Below are positions 45,018-53,594 of a stretch of DNA of 64,000 nt, in pieces. How positions within the stretch are numbered: the stretch's first letter is position 1; the number at the start of each line of letters is the position of its first letter. Source of the DNA: a virus; IMG/VR virus record IMGVR_UViG_3300030085_004590, positions 1 through 64,000 of that record; one strand, given 5' to 3'. The position numbers and the translations under genes are program-made. The notes under the pieces were generated by a model, which was given only the letters and a program-made list of their open reading frames with translations, made no database searches and had not been told where the DNA came from.

Positions 45018-46208
45018 ATGGCAATATTTCGAGGTAAACAAAGAGATGAATTAAAAGGTTCATTAATGAATTATATTATTCATTGTAATGAAGAGATTGA
45101 TACTGATGTATTAGTAGATAAAATAAATAATTCACTTCCTTTTAAAGAACAAATAAAAACATCAGATTCATTTACATCAAGTGTCAATATATTAGTAACA
45201 ACTGGTGCAGGAAATACAATTCAAGGGGGTGCAGATATTTGGACAAACCATTTTTTAAAAACTATCTGGCCTAAATTACCAAAAAGAAAAAATTGGAGAT
45301 TGTTAATTGATTCAAAACGACCAGTTGATTTTGATTCAGAATCATTACCAAAAGGTTTAGTATTTCATTTTCATGGTGATGACCCTAATAAAACTGATGA
45401 ATGGTTAAAAGAATGTATGGGTATTTATTATCTACATTCTCATTATCATAAAAGAGAACACATTTGGAAGTATGAAAGTAAATTCAAAACAATTTTTGTA
45501 CATGCATATCCAAAAGAAATGCAAGAAGTTATAAACAAGGTACCTGAATTAAAACGATTACAATTTAATACAAAAGTTGAACCTGAATTTTACAATGATT
45601 TTTTACAATCATTTAAAAAAAGAATTTGGATAGGAAACAATCCAAGTAGTTTATTAGATGATTTTCCAAACTATACCTACACTATACCAAATTTTTACGA
45701 ATTTAAATACAATAAGAAACCATCTAAGGAGCTTTCTAAAAAAATAGGTTTTGCATCAAGGATAGAATCAAGAAAGTGTGTACATTGGATGCATGGACAC
45801 GAGGGATTTGTTTTATCATCGAGATATGATTTTGAAAATTTGAGAGATACTACTTCATATTCATTTCCAAATATAAAATTTTATCAATGGAATATGGATA
45901 TACATAATTCTTTTATGAATAAAGATTTCGATATTTTTCATGGAGCATATTTTAAAGAACCATTTGGTTATTCAATATTTCAAGCAGTGGATTATGGTAA
46001 GATTCCAATAATACACACAGATTGGGCAAAAGAAGTAGATTACAAATATAGAGCAAGTTCAAAAAATGAATTTGATAAGATGGTTAAAAAAATCCACTTT
46101 GATGATTCACGAACAAGATTTGTAGAATTTGCTAAATTAAAAACTTATATGAAAACATTTGATTACAAACAAATTTGGACAGAAAAAGTTTTAGAAAAAT
46201 TTATTTAA
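45018..46208 (+). CDS. GT-B (family 4-like) glycosyltransferase
   Basis: 396 residues. The C-terminal half has the retaining GT4 donor site: a G-A-Y-x-x-E-P-F-G-Y-S-I-F-Q-A-V-D-Y-G-K-I-P type segment (near residue 310-335), followed by a D-W segment. The N-terminal half has a GAGNTIQGGADIWTNHF acceptor-side loop as in GT4 enzymes. A start at 45066 is also possible. Transfers sugar from a nucleotide donor; donor unknown. Opens the glycan island. Confidence 0.75.
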   Translation: MAIFRGKQRDELKGSLMNYIIHCNEEIDTDVLVDKINNSLPFKEQIKTSDSFTSSVNILVTTGAGNTIQGGADIWTNHFLKTIWPKLPKRKNWRLLIDSKRPVDFDSESLPKGLVFHFHGDDPNKTDEWLKECMGIYYLHSHYHKREHIWKYESKFKTIFVHAYPKEMQEVINKVPELKRLQFNTKVEPEFYNDFLQSFKKRIWIGNNPSSLLDDFPNYTYTIPNFYEFKYNKKPSKELSKKIGFASRIESRKCVHWMHGHEGFVLSSRYDFENLRDTTSYSFPNIKFYQWNMDIHNSFMNKDFDIFHGAYFKEPFGYSIFQAVDYGKIPIIHTDWAKEVDYKYRASSKNEFDKMVKKIHFDDSRTRFVEFAKLKTYMKTFDYKQIWTEKVLEKFI

Positions 46209-46216
46209 TATATTTA
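46209..46216 (+). promoter_or_regulatory. Late-promoter-like TATATTTA element
   Basis: TATATTTA followed by TATAC; it begins on the last base of the preceding stop codon's final position plus one and lies 17 bases before the ATG at 46234. Confidence 0.6.
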
Positions 46217-46233
46217 TATACACAAAAGATAAT

Positions 46234-47010
46234 ATGTCTATTATTAACTATGTCTTAGTTAAAGAGTTTTTTACCAACAACTTCAAGATAAAAAAAGACA
46301 CAAATCAAAAAGAGTTCAAAGATTTTTCACCTGTTAAATACAGATGGACACATGGAGCTACTGATTTTCATCTTGGTGATGGTTTACTCATTTATTCAGC
46401 TATTCAGTATATGAGAGCTAAAACTTGTGTCTGTTTAGGAAGTGGTGGTGGATTCATTCCACGAATCATGTCTCAGGCAAGAATGGATTTACATGACCAA
46501 AAAATATTTGAAGGTGAAAAACTTATGGAATGGGGAGATGTAGGAACAACTATTTTAGTTGATGCATCAAATGGTGTTGGTGGACATACTGATTGGGTAG
46601 AGAAAGATTCTTTTTTTAGAACTCATTTTCCATGTAGAGTAATTTTAGATACTACTGAAAATGCATATTATAATTTTTTCGTAAAAGAAGATATTAAGAT
46701 TGATTATCTTCATATTGATGCAGGACATTCTTATGAAGATGTAAAAAAAGATTTTGAATTATATTCAAAACTATTATCACCAAATGGTATTATATCAATA
46801 CACGATACAGATGAATCTTTTGAAAAAGAACATATAATATCGGATGATATAATAGATTCATATCATCAAGAATATGCTAATGGACCAGCAAAATTTGTAA
46901 AAGAATTAAAAGAAAATAAAGAGTGGGAAGTATTTAACTTCTTTAATAATGGTATTTTAAGAGATAAACCATCTTCTACTGGTCTAACATTTATTAGAAA
47001 AAATGCATAA
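46234..47010 (+). CDS. SAM-dependent methyltransferase (class I, Methyltransf_24-like)
   Basis: 258 residues. Motif I VCLGSGGGFIPRI, then DYLHIDAGHSYEDVKKDF and LLSPNGIISIHD, the arrangement typical of sugar O-methyltransferases of the Methyltransf_24 type, where the H-I-D-x-x-H segment contributes to metal binding. Probably methylates a sugar hydroxyl. Overlaps the following glycosyltransferase by eight bases. Confidence 0.75.
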   Translation: MSIINYVLVKEFFTNNFKIKKDTNQKEFKDFSPVKYRWTHGATDFHLGDGLLIYSAIQYMRAKTCVCLGSGGGFIPRIMSQARMDLHDQKIFEGEKLMEWGDVGTTILVDASNGVGGHTDWVEKDSFFRTHFPCRVILDTTENAYYNFFVKEDIKIDYLHIDAGHSYEDVKKDFELYSKLLSPNGIISIHDTDESFEKEHIISDDIIDSYHQEYANGPAKFVKELKENKEWEVFNFFNNGILRDKPSSTGLTFIRKNA

Positions 47011-47857
47011 GATAAATTTAGTAACTGTTGTGGGACATAATATAACAATGTTACCACATATGTTAAATCATTATAAAGATATAGTAGATGAAGTATATGT
47101 AGTTGTTTATAGACAACACGAAGATGATGGTATAGTTGATAAAATAAAAAAATTAGGTATAACTCCATATAAAATTGTAACTGAACCAAAGTTTAATTGG
47201 GAAAAAGTTACTGAGTTATACAACGAAGTAAAAAAAACAAAACCAAACGAATGGTGGGTGGTTTCGGACGATGATGAATTCCATGTGTATCCTAAACCTT
47301 TACAAGAAATGATAAATGATTGTGAAGAAAATGGTTGGGAGTTTATAACAGGTGGATTCATCGATAGGATAGGAGAGGATGGTACATTTCCAAAAGTTTA
47401 TAATAAAACTAATATATGGAAAAAATTTCCTTATGGTGGATTTTTTAGATATCCACTTTCTCAAGCTTGTCCAAATAAATGTTGTGTTATGAAAGGGAGA
47501 GTAAAAGTAACACACGGACAACATTATGGTATTATTAAAGATAAGCACATTTGGGGAAAAGAAAATTTAAATCATCCTCTTCGATATCCACCGGGTAGAG
47601 GAGAAGGGTTTGTACAAGTACACCACTTTAAGTGGGATTCAACCGTTTTAGAAAGATTAAAAGAAGTTTCTGAAACAAAAAAAGAGTACACTTTTTGGGA
47701 AGAATACCAAAAAATGTATGATGCAATAAAAGATTCTGATTGGAAAATTGATATTTCAAATAAAGAATTTTTTATGGAACGATTACATCAAAATCCAAGT
47801 GAACATTGGGAATATTCAAAATGGAATCGTTTGTTAAAAAAAATTATCGCGGTTTGA
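47003..47857 (+). CDS. Glycosyltransferase family 2/92-like protein
   Basis: 284 residues. GT-A features: an N-terminal VTVVGHNITMLPHMLNHY segment, VYVVVYR strand, WWVVSDDDEFH (the metal-binding D-x-D region) and a later H-H-F-K-W-D segment. A GT92-like or DUF-type glycosyltransferase of 280-300 residues. Donor unknown. Co-directional and overlapping with the methyltransferase. Confidence 0.65.
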   Translation: MHKINLVTVVGHNITMLPHMLNHYKDIVDEVYVVVYRQHEDDGIVDKIKKLGITPYKIVTEPKFNWEKVTELYNEVKKTKPNEWWVVSDDDEFHVYPKPLQEMINDCEENGWEFITGGFIDRIGEDGTFPKVYNKTNIWKKFPYGGFFRYPLSQACPNKCCVMKGRVKVTHGQHYGIIKDKHIWGKENLNHPLRYPPGRGEGFVQVHHFKWDSTVLERLKEVSETKKEYTFWEEYQKMYDAIKDSDWKIDISNKEFFMERLHQNPSEHWEYSKWNRLLKKIIAV

Positions 47858-47866
47858 TAGTTTTTA

Positions 47867-47874
47867 TATATTTA
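47867..47874 (+). promoter_or_regulatory. Late-promoter-like TATATTTA element
   Basis: TATATTTA followed by TATAT, nine bases after the previous stop codon and 29 bases before the ATG at 47904. Confidence 0.6.
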
Positions 47875-47903
47875 TATATGTATTTAAAATTAAATTAAAA
47901 GTT

Positions 47904-48083
47904 ATGCCAGCAAAAAAAGACGAAACAGCACAAATTTTAGAAGAGAGAAAAGTAAAAGCTCTTGAAAAAATTGCTAATTCATTAGATGCACTTACTTTAT
48001 GGTTTGAAGAAATCGATAAAGAAGATTGGGGACCAAGAATCGAATGGTACCTTTCAGAGTGGTACGAAAAGAAAATCAAGTAA
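47904..48083 (+). CDS. Small hypothetical protein, 59 residues
   Basis: Starts MPAKKDETAQILEER, with an N-terminal basic helix and a Trp/acidic C-terminal half (LTLWFEEIDKEDWGP and EWYLSEWYEKKIK). No family recognised. It has its own promoter element and is seven bases before the next gene, so it appears to be a genuine gene heading this cluster. Confidence 0.65.
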   Translation: MPAKKDETAQILEERKVKALEKIANSLDALTLWFEEIDKEDWGPRIEWYLSEWYEKKIK

Positions 48084-48090
48084 ATAACTT

Positions 48091-49512
48091 ATGTCAAAAA
48101 TCGGTATCATAGTTCCGTACAGAAACCGAAGGACACACTTAAATCATTTTACTACTGCAATTAAACATCATTTTGATGATTCAAAACTTTCATATGAATT
48201 AATCATTGTTGAACAGGCAGATAAAAAATCATTCAATAGAGGTTCATTATTAAACATTGGTGTAATTAAAGCAAAAGAACTTAATTGTACTTATGTTGCA
48301 TTACACGATGTTGATATGTTACCTATTGATGTTGATTATTCTGAGGTGAGTGTTCCTACCCATCTTGCAACCAATTTTATTTCACATAAAGATAAAATGA
48401 AAAGGGTTGTATTTGATGAGTACTTCGGTGGAGTTACTTTATTTCCAATAGATGATTATTTCCATGTCAATGGATATTCAAACAAATATTGGGGATGGGG
48501 TTATGAAGATGATGATTTATTGTGGAGATGTAAAGAAAACTTTCTTGATTTTAACACAAAACAATTACCTACAAAGGCACATAGTAGTGCAGGTTTAGAG
48601 TTTAATGGTTACACTAGTCAAGTTAAAATACCAAAACCATTTAAGTTAAAAAATTATACTTTATTTTGTTCATTTAATCCAGCAGAGATAGAATGTAATG
48701 AAGGGTTTATGTTTGATGAATATAATATTTTATCAATACCAGGTATGGATACTGGTTTTACTTTTAACTCTTACAAAAGATATAAATTTGAAACTTGGAC
48801 GGCAGATAAAGAATGTATAAGTTTAAAATCAAATATCACTACACCAAAACAAACTACATTATGTGCATCAATAAACCAAGATGAACACATAATTAAATTT
48901 TATCAAGATGGTGAACTCGTAGATGAGGCAGAATATGAAGGTAGAGTACTCCATTATTTAAATGAAAAATTTATTTACCTTGGTGATTCACCATCTCTTC
49001 AATATAATCAAAGAAGGCCTTTTAGAGGTACGATTGATTATTTCGCATTATTTAATCATTCGTTAGAAGATGCACAAATAAAAGAAATTTCTGATAACAA
49101 AGGTATGGGATTAACTGAAGCATATGGTGATTATGTTGCACCACATACTTTAGAAATGTGTTATGATATGAAGAATGCAACTTATTCTGAAGTTTATGAT
49201 GTTACTCAAAGAAAAAGAACAGCAGAAGTTAAGGATTGTGGTAAGGTTCTAATAAATCAAGTAGATGATTTTATAGAAATACCCGTACCATATAGAAGAG
49301 AATCAACCTTTAAACTTTTGTATCATAAAGAAAATGGTTTTTATGAAAATAAATGGACATGGACAGAAACAAGAAAAAATCAACTTCACTTTTATAATAA
49401 AGTTTTAAAAGGAAAATCTGATTATAAAAGAGATGGTATAGATAATGTTAGATACGATTTATTATCCGATACAAAAATGGATGATTATCACTTTATATCA
49501 GTAGAACTATGA
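48091..49512 (+). CDS. GT7 galactosyltransferase-like enzyme with inserted LamG/ConA-like domain
   Basis: 473 residues. Beta-1,4-galactosyltransferase (GT7) core: VPYRNR (8-13), FNRGSLLNIG (49-57), D-V-D (73-75) and YWGWGYEDDD (133-142). A LamG/ConA-like beta domain then occupies about residues 166-375 (GLEFNGYTSQVKIP at its start, RGTIDYFALFNHSLEDAQI near its end). The GT7 C-terminal element resumes with VPYRRESTFKLLYH and DGIDNVRYDLL (from 448), equivalent to the D-G-L-N-S-L-x-Y segment of animal enzymes. The lectin-like domain thus interrupts the catalytic fold. A paralogue lies two genes on. Confidence 0.75.
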   Translation: MSKIGIIVPYRNRRTHLNHFTTAIKHHFDDSKLSYELIIVEQADKKSFNRGSLLNIGVIKAKELNCTYVALHDVDMLPIDVDYSEVSVPTHLATNFISHKDKMKRVVFDEYFGGVTLFPIDDYFHVNGYSNKYWGWGYEDDDLLWRCKENFLDFNTKQLPTKAHSSAGLEFNGYTSQVKIPKPFKLKNYTLFCSFNPAEIECNEGFMFDEYNILSIPGMDTGFTFNSYKRYKFETWTADKECISLKSNITTPKQTTLCASINQDEHIIKFYQDGELVDEAEYEGRVLHYLNEKFIYLGDSPSLQYNQRRPFRGTIDYFALFNHSLEDAQIKEISDNKGMGLTEAYGDYVAPHTLEMCYDMKNATYSEVYDVTQRKRTAEVKDCGKVLINQVDDFIEIPVPYRRESTFKLLYHKENGFYENKWTWTETRKNQLHFYNKVLKGKSDYKRDGIDNVRYDLLSDTKMDDYHFISVEL

Positions 49513-49919
49513 TGCCAATGTATAAGACAGGAATAATTGCAGGTAACTTTGATGTACTACATCCAGGTTACATTAAAATGTTTGAAGAGTGTAAATCCTA
49601 TTGTGAAAATTTTATAATACTTTTACACACCGACCCATCAATTGAAAGACCAGAAAAATTAAAACCAATACTTTCGGTAGAAGAAAGAATGGAAATGTTA
49701 TATGCAATAAAATTCATTGATTTTATTCATATTTATACTTACGAAAATGAATTGGTGAAATTGTTAGAAGGAATACGACCAGATATAAGATTTTTGGGTG
49801 ATGATTATAGGGGAAGAACTTATACAGGTTTTGAGTTAAATATTCCAATTCACTATTTAAATAGAGACCATGGTTGGTCTACAACAAAATTTAAAAATCT
49901 AATTGCAAAGACAGTATGA
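49509..49919 (+). CDS. Cytidylyltransferase-like protein (TagD type) with altered HxGH
   Basis: 136 residues, the size of glycerol-3-phosphate cytidylyltransferase. GNFDVLHPGY (12-21) is at the HxGH site but ends in Tyr21 instead of His; the later features RPDIRFLGDDYRG and WSTTKFK (the S-T-T-x-x site) are intact. It would activate a sugar- or polyol-phosphate with CTP, but the missing second histidine raises doubt about activity. Overlaps neighbours by ATGA at both ends (49509-49512 and 49916-49919). Confidence 0.78.
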   Translation: MMPMYKTGIIAGNFDVLHPGYIKMFEECKSYCENFIILLHTDPSIERPEKLKPILSVEERMEMLYAIKFIDFIHIYTYENELVKLLEGIRPDIRFLGDDYRGRTYTGFELNIPIHYLNRDHGWSTTKFKNLIAKTV

Positions 49920-51385
49920 AGATAGGTGTTTGTGTTCCTTATAGAAATAGAGAAGCTCACTTAAAAGAGTTTATACCAACTGTTAGTAAATATTTGGAAT
50001 CACAAGGAATTGATTACCACATTTATTTTGGTCATCAAGTAGATGATAAATTGTTTAATAGAGGTGCTACAAAAAATGTAGCAGCAGAGTGGGCATTCAA
50101 AGAAGGATGTGATTACATTGTTTGGCATGATATCGATATGATACCCGAAGAAGGTTGTGATTATTCTTTTCCAAAAAAACATCCCATACATATTGCAACA
50201 AATATATCTCAAATGGATTACAAACTAAAGTATGAAGAATACTTTGGTGGAGCAGTTTTATTTTCAAAAGAACAAGTAGAGGCAACAAATGGATACTCAA
50301 ATGATTATTGGGATTGGGGAATGGAAGATGATGATTTATTTTGGAGATGTGTACTTGAAGGATATGCGAATGCATCTTATATGGATTATCCTACTGAAAA
50401 ACAAAGTTACTTAAATTTCAATGGTAAAAATTCATTTATAAAAATAGATAGAGATAAAAAATTAAGAAACATTACTTCTCGTTCTCATACAGTTTCAGTT
50501 TTAGTTCGTGCATATCAACAAGAAGATAAAGTAAACATTTGGTTAGTAGGTGATGAGGATAGAAGATTTTGTGAGTATCCAATAATTCGTAGACCAGGAT
50601 ATGATTGGGGATTGAGTTATAACAATTCAAGAGCATATACGGCCCAACTTTGGGATAATCAAAGAAATCATTTATATCAATGGATAAAAAGATATGAAGG
50701 ACAATGGACATGGGTTACTTTAAGTGTTGATACTGCAAATCAAAAAATTCATTTTTATTTAAATGGTAAAGAATCAGATGCAAGACACGGTCATGGTACA
50801 CAATCCCCTTTACATTATGAGAATAGATTAAAATCCTATGGATTAGATGATTGGTACATAGGAACAACTACTTCTGCACGAAAAACTGATATTAATCGTT
50901 GGTTAAAAGGAGATATAGGAAAAGTTTGTATGTGGAATAGAGTACTATCAGAAGAAGAAATAAAAAATATTCACAAAAATGTACCAGAAAAGAATTTAGT
51001 TTTACATTATGATTTTAATTCTGATTTACAAAAAAATTCTCCTTACACCGCAGTTGATTTAAGTGGAAACGAATTACATGGTAGTATTAGAAACTGCGAA
51101 TTACACGAAGGAGAAATAAAAATACCATATACAGTTTTACCACACAGAGTACCTGGAAGATTAAAATGTTTACCACACAAAGATGAAGGATTGGTAAAAG
51201 ATGAACATGGAAACGATAAGTGGGCAAAGGGAGAAACCACTGCAAGAAACGAAAGAAGATATGTTCTTCAAATGCAACAAGGTGAATGGGATTATAAATC
51301 AGATGGTATAAAACAATTAAAATATGAATTAGTTGGAGTTGAAGAGATTACTCCCAAAGCAAAACTAATAAATGTTAAATTTTGA
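49916..51385 (+). CDS. Second GT7 galactosyltransferase-like enzyme with inserted LamG/ConA-like domain
   Basis: 489 residues, paralogous to the 48091 product. GT7 core: VPYRNR (7-12), FNRGATKN (47-54), D-I-D (72-74), YWDWGMEDDD (131-140). The LamG-like insert spans about 155-395 (YLNFNGKNSFIKID at the start; KGDIGKVCMWNRVLSEEEI and LVLHYDFN near the end; WTWVTLSVD and KIHFYLNGKESD inside). The GT7 end resumes with LPHRVPGRLKCLPHKDEG and DGIKQLKYELV (from 463). Better-preserved LamG signatures than copy 1. Likely transfers a hexose to a glycan that the LamG part may bind. Confidence 0.78.
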   Translation: MKIGVCVPYRNREAHLKEFIPTVSKYLESQGIDYHIYFGHQVDDKLFNRGATKNVAAEWAFKEGCDYIVWHDIDMIPEEGCDYSFPKKHPIHIATNISQMDYKLKYEEYFGGAVLFSKEQVEATNGYSNDYWDWGMEDDDLFWRCVLEGYANASYMDYPTEKQSYLNFNGKNSFIKIDRDKKLRNITSRSHTVSVLVRAYQQEDKVNIWLVGDEDRRFCEYPIIRRPGYDWGLSYNNSRAYTAQLWDNQRNHLYQWIKRYEGQWTWVTLSVDTANQKIHFYLNGKESDARHGHGTQSPLHYENRLKSYGLDDWYIGTTTSARKTDINRWLKGDIGKVCMWNRVLSEEEIKNIHKNVPEKNLVLHYDFNSDLQKNSPYTAVDLSGNELHGSIRNCELHEGEIKIPYTVLPHRVPGRLKCLPHKDEGLVKDEHGNDKWAKGETTARNERRYVLQMQQGEWDYKSDGIKQLKYELVGVEEITPKAKLINVKF

Positions 51386-51400
51386 TATATATTAATATAA
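51384..51400 (+). promoter_or_regulatory. Weak promoter-like AT element
   Basis: TGATATATATTAATATA lies about ten bases before the ATG at 51410. It resembles the repeated late element but departs in the central T run, so I give it little weight. Confidence 0.2.
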
Positions 51401-51409
51401 AGATATTCA

Positions 51410-52858
51410 ATGGCAGATTTAATAGCAAAACAAGAAGAGAAAAAAAGAAAAATTAACATTGATGATGATAGTCCATTTTATGTGGATATTAGAAAATCAT
51501 TAAATGACCAAGGACCTGGGTTTTGTTTAGCAAAGTGGACACAAGTTACAATGCATTTACAATTGGGTCATACTCATTCTTGTCACCACCCTAAAACACA
51601 TCAAGTTCCTTTAAGAGAATTAAAAAGAAATCCAACTGCTCTTCACAATACGATGTACAAGAAAAGAAGAAGAAAAGAGATGTTGGAAGGACAAAGACCA
51701 GATGAATGTGATTATTGTTGGAATGTAGAAGATAGTTCTAATAGATTTTCAGATAGAACTTTTAAATCTGCAGAGAACTGGTCGTATCCTTATATGGATG
51801 AAATCAAATCATTAGGTTGGAGAGATGATTATAATCCAAAGTATGTTGAAGTTTCATTTTCAAATGCATGTAATTTTAAATGTTCTTATTGTGGACCAGC
51901 ATTTTCAACAAAATGGATGGAAGAAGCTGAAAAATTTGGAGCATATCCAACAACAGATGGTTTTAATGATTTAACTTATTTAAAACAAGAAGGTAAAATG
52001 CCAATGCCAGTAACCCAAACAAATCCATATGTAGATGCGTTTTGGAGATGGTGGCCAGATTTATATAAAGATTTACACACTTTTAGAATTACTGGTGGTG
52101 AACCTTTAATGTCACAAGATACTTGGAAAGTTTTAGATTTTATTTTAGAACAAGAAAATCCAAATAGAGAATTGAATCTTGCAATAAACTCTAACTTAGG
52201 AGTACCTGATAAATTAATTGATAGATTTATAGAAAAGGTTGCGAGAATTTGTGATGAGGGAAGAGTAAAAGAATTTGTAATCTTTACTTCGGTTGATACT
52301 TGGGGTAAACAGGCAGAATATATTCGAAATGGTTTAGAGTTTAATAGATTTTGGGATAACTGTCATAAAGTTTTAGAAAAAATACCACAAGTTATATTAA
52401 CTTACATGGTAACTTACAATGCACTTTCAGTTCCAAACTATGATAAACTAATTAGAGGTGTTTATGATTTAAAAACCACTTATGGTTCGGATGATAGATA
52501 TTGGAACTCTGCAACATTCTTAGATACATCTTATTTAAGACACCCAACTCACCAAACAGTACAAGTTTTAGAACCACATTGGGCAGATAAAATTTATGCT
52601 GATGCACAATTAGTAGATTTCTTAGGAGTACCATTATTCGAAAAAGAATACATTGGATATTCGGATGTTGAAATTCAAAAATTAAAAAGAACTTTCGATT
52701 GGATGAAATCACCAGTGGCAGAAGAACAATTAAAAAAACAAAGATACAACTTTGGAAGATATTTCAGAGCACACGATGAGAGAAGAGGAACAGATTTCTG
52801 TGCTACTTTTCCAGAACTAGAAGAATTTTATAGAAAATGTTTAGAAATTAAGATATGA
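51410..52858 (+). CDS. Radical SAM enzyme (twitch/SPASM-like)
   Basis: 482 residues. The iron-sulfur motif Cys154-x3-Cys158-x2-Cys161 is in ACNFKCSYC, followed by TGGEPLM for SAM binding. The N-terminal region carries extra Cys/His (SCHHPKTH and CDYCWN), as in twitch-type radical SAM proteins with an auxiliary cluster. Substrate unknown; candidates are sugars or peptides. Its cofactor could come from the phage MetK. Overlaps the LamG-like gene by ATGA at 52855-52858. Confidence 0.85.
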   Translation: MADLIAKQEEKKRKINIDDDSPFYVDIRKSLNDQGPGFCLAKWTQVTMHLQLGHTHSCHHPKTHQVPLRELKRNPTALHNTMYKKRRRKEMLEGQRPDECDYCWNVEDSSNRFSDRTFKSAENWSYPYMDEIKSLGWRDDYNPKYVEVSFSNACNFKCSYCGPAFSTKWMEEAEKFGAYPTTDGFNDLTYLKQEGKMPMPVTQTNPYVDAFWRWWPDLYKDLHTFRITGGEPLMSQDTWKVLDFILEQENPNRELNLAINSNLGVPDKLIDRFIEKVARICDEGRVKEFVIFTSVDTWGKQAEYIRNGLEFNRFWDNCHKVLEKIPQVILTYMVTYNALSVPNYDKLIRGVYDLKTTYGSDDRYWNSATFLDTSYLRHPTHQTVQVLEPHWADKIYADAQLVDFLGVPLFEKEYIGYSDVEIQKLKRTFDWMKSPVAEEQLKKQRYNFGRYFRAHDERRGTDFCATFPELEEFYRKCLEIKI

Positions 52859-53589
52859 TTCAATTAAAAGGTGATAATGCATATTTTATCCCTCCAAAAA
52901 ATCGTTATGGGTTATGTAAAAAGGAAACCTTTGATTTAACTGAAAAGGATTTCACAGTTTGTGTACGCGTAAAAATAGATTGGGATAAAATGGAAATTGG
53001 TACTCCAACCCACGAAGGGGGTATTGTTGCAAAGAACGGTAGACATTGTGGTTTAAGTGCTTTAAAAATAAATGAAGAACAATGTTATATCAAAGCACAA
53101 TTTTGGACATGGCAAACAAGAGAAGTTGGTGTAGAATTTCACGATACATGGATTGATGTAAATCAAAATAGTGATTGGATGACAGTTGCAATGATACATG
53201 ATAAAAAGAAAAAAGTTGTAACTTGTTATGTAGATGGAAAAGTAAGTAAAATTTCATATTCAGGTGAAATAATAGATTATAGAGATTCTTGGATTTGGGT
53301 TGGGTGTAATAACTCATTAGATAGTTGTGCACCTGAACACAGAGGATTCCTTCATGGAGAAATAAATCACTTATCAATTTTTGAAACTGCATTAAAAAAT
53401 GAAGAAGTAGAAAAAACATTTGAAATAAACTCACCAGATTCAGTTGATTTCGATAAAATACCAGCAGCAATATATTGTTTTAAAGAAGAATGGCAAACTC
53501 CATATAAAATCATGGATATTACTCATAATGGTAACTCGATGATTTTATTTGATAAAAAATGGATGGCAGAAGATAATAGTTTAATTTAA
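52855..53589 (+). CDS. Stand-alone LamG/ConA-like protein
   Basis: 244 residues. One concanavalin A-like domain: KDFTVCVRVKIDW, GGIVAKNGRHCGLSA, WMTVAMIHDKKKKVVTCYVDGK and LHGEINHLSIFETALKNEEV, the usual LamG series. No signal peptide and no catalytic residues. It matches the inserts in the two GT7-like enzymes in character and lies directly after the radical SAM gene. Presumably binds a glycan or modifies a partner enzyme in trans. Confidence 0.7.
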   Translation: MIQLKGDNAYFIPPKNRYGLCKKETFDLTEKDFTVCVRVKIDWDKMEIGTPTHEGGIVAKNGRHCGLSALKINEEQCYIKAQFWTWQTREVGVEFHDTWIDVNQNSDWMTVAMIHDKKKKVVTCYVDGKVSKISYSGEIIDYRDSWIWVGCNNSLDSCAPEHRGFLHGEINHLSIFETALKNEEVEKTFEINSPDSVDFDKIPAAIYCFKEEWQTPYKIMDITHNGNSMILFDKKWMAEDNSLI

Positions 53590-53594
53590 TTTAA

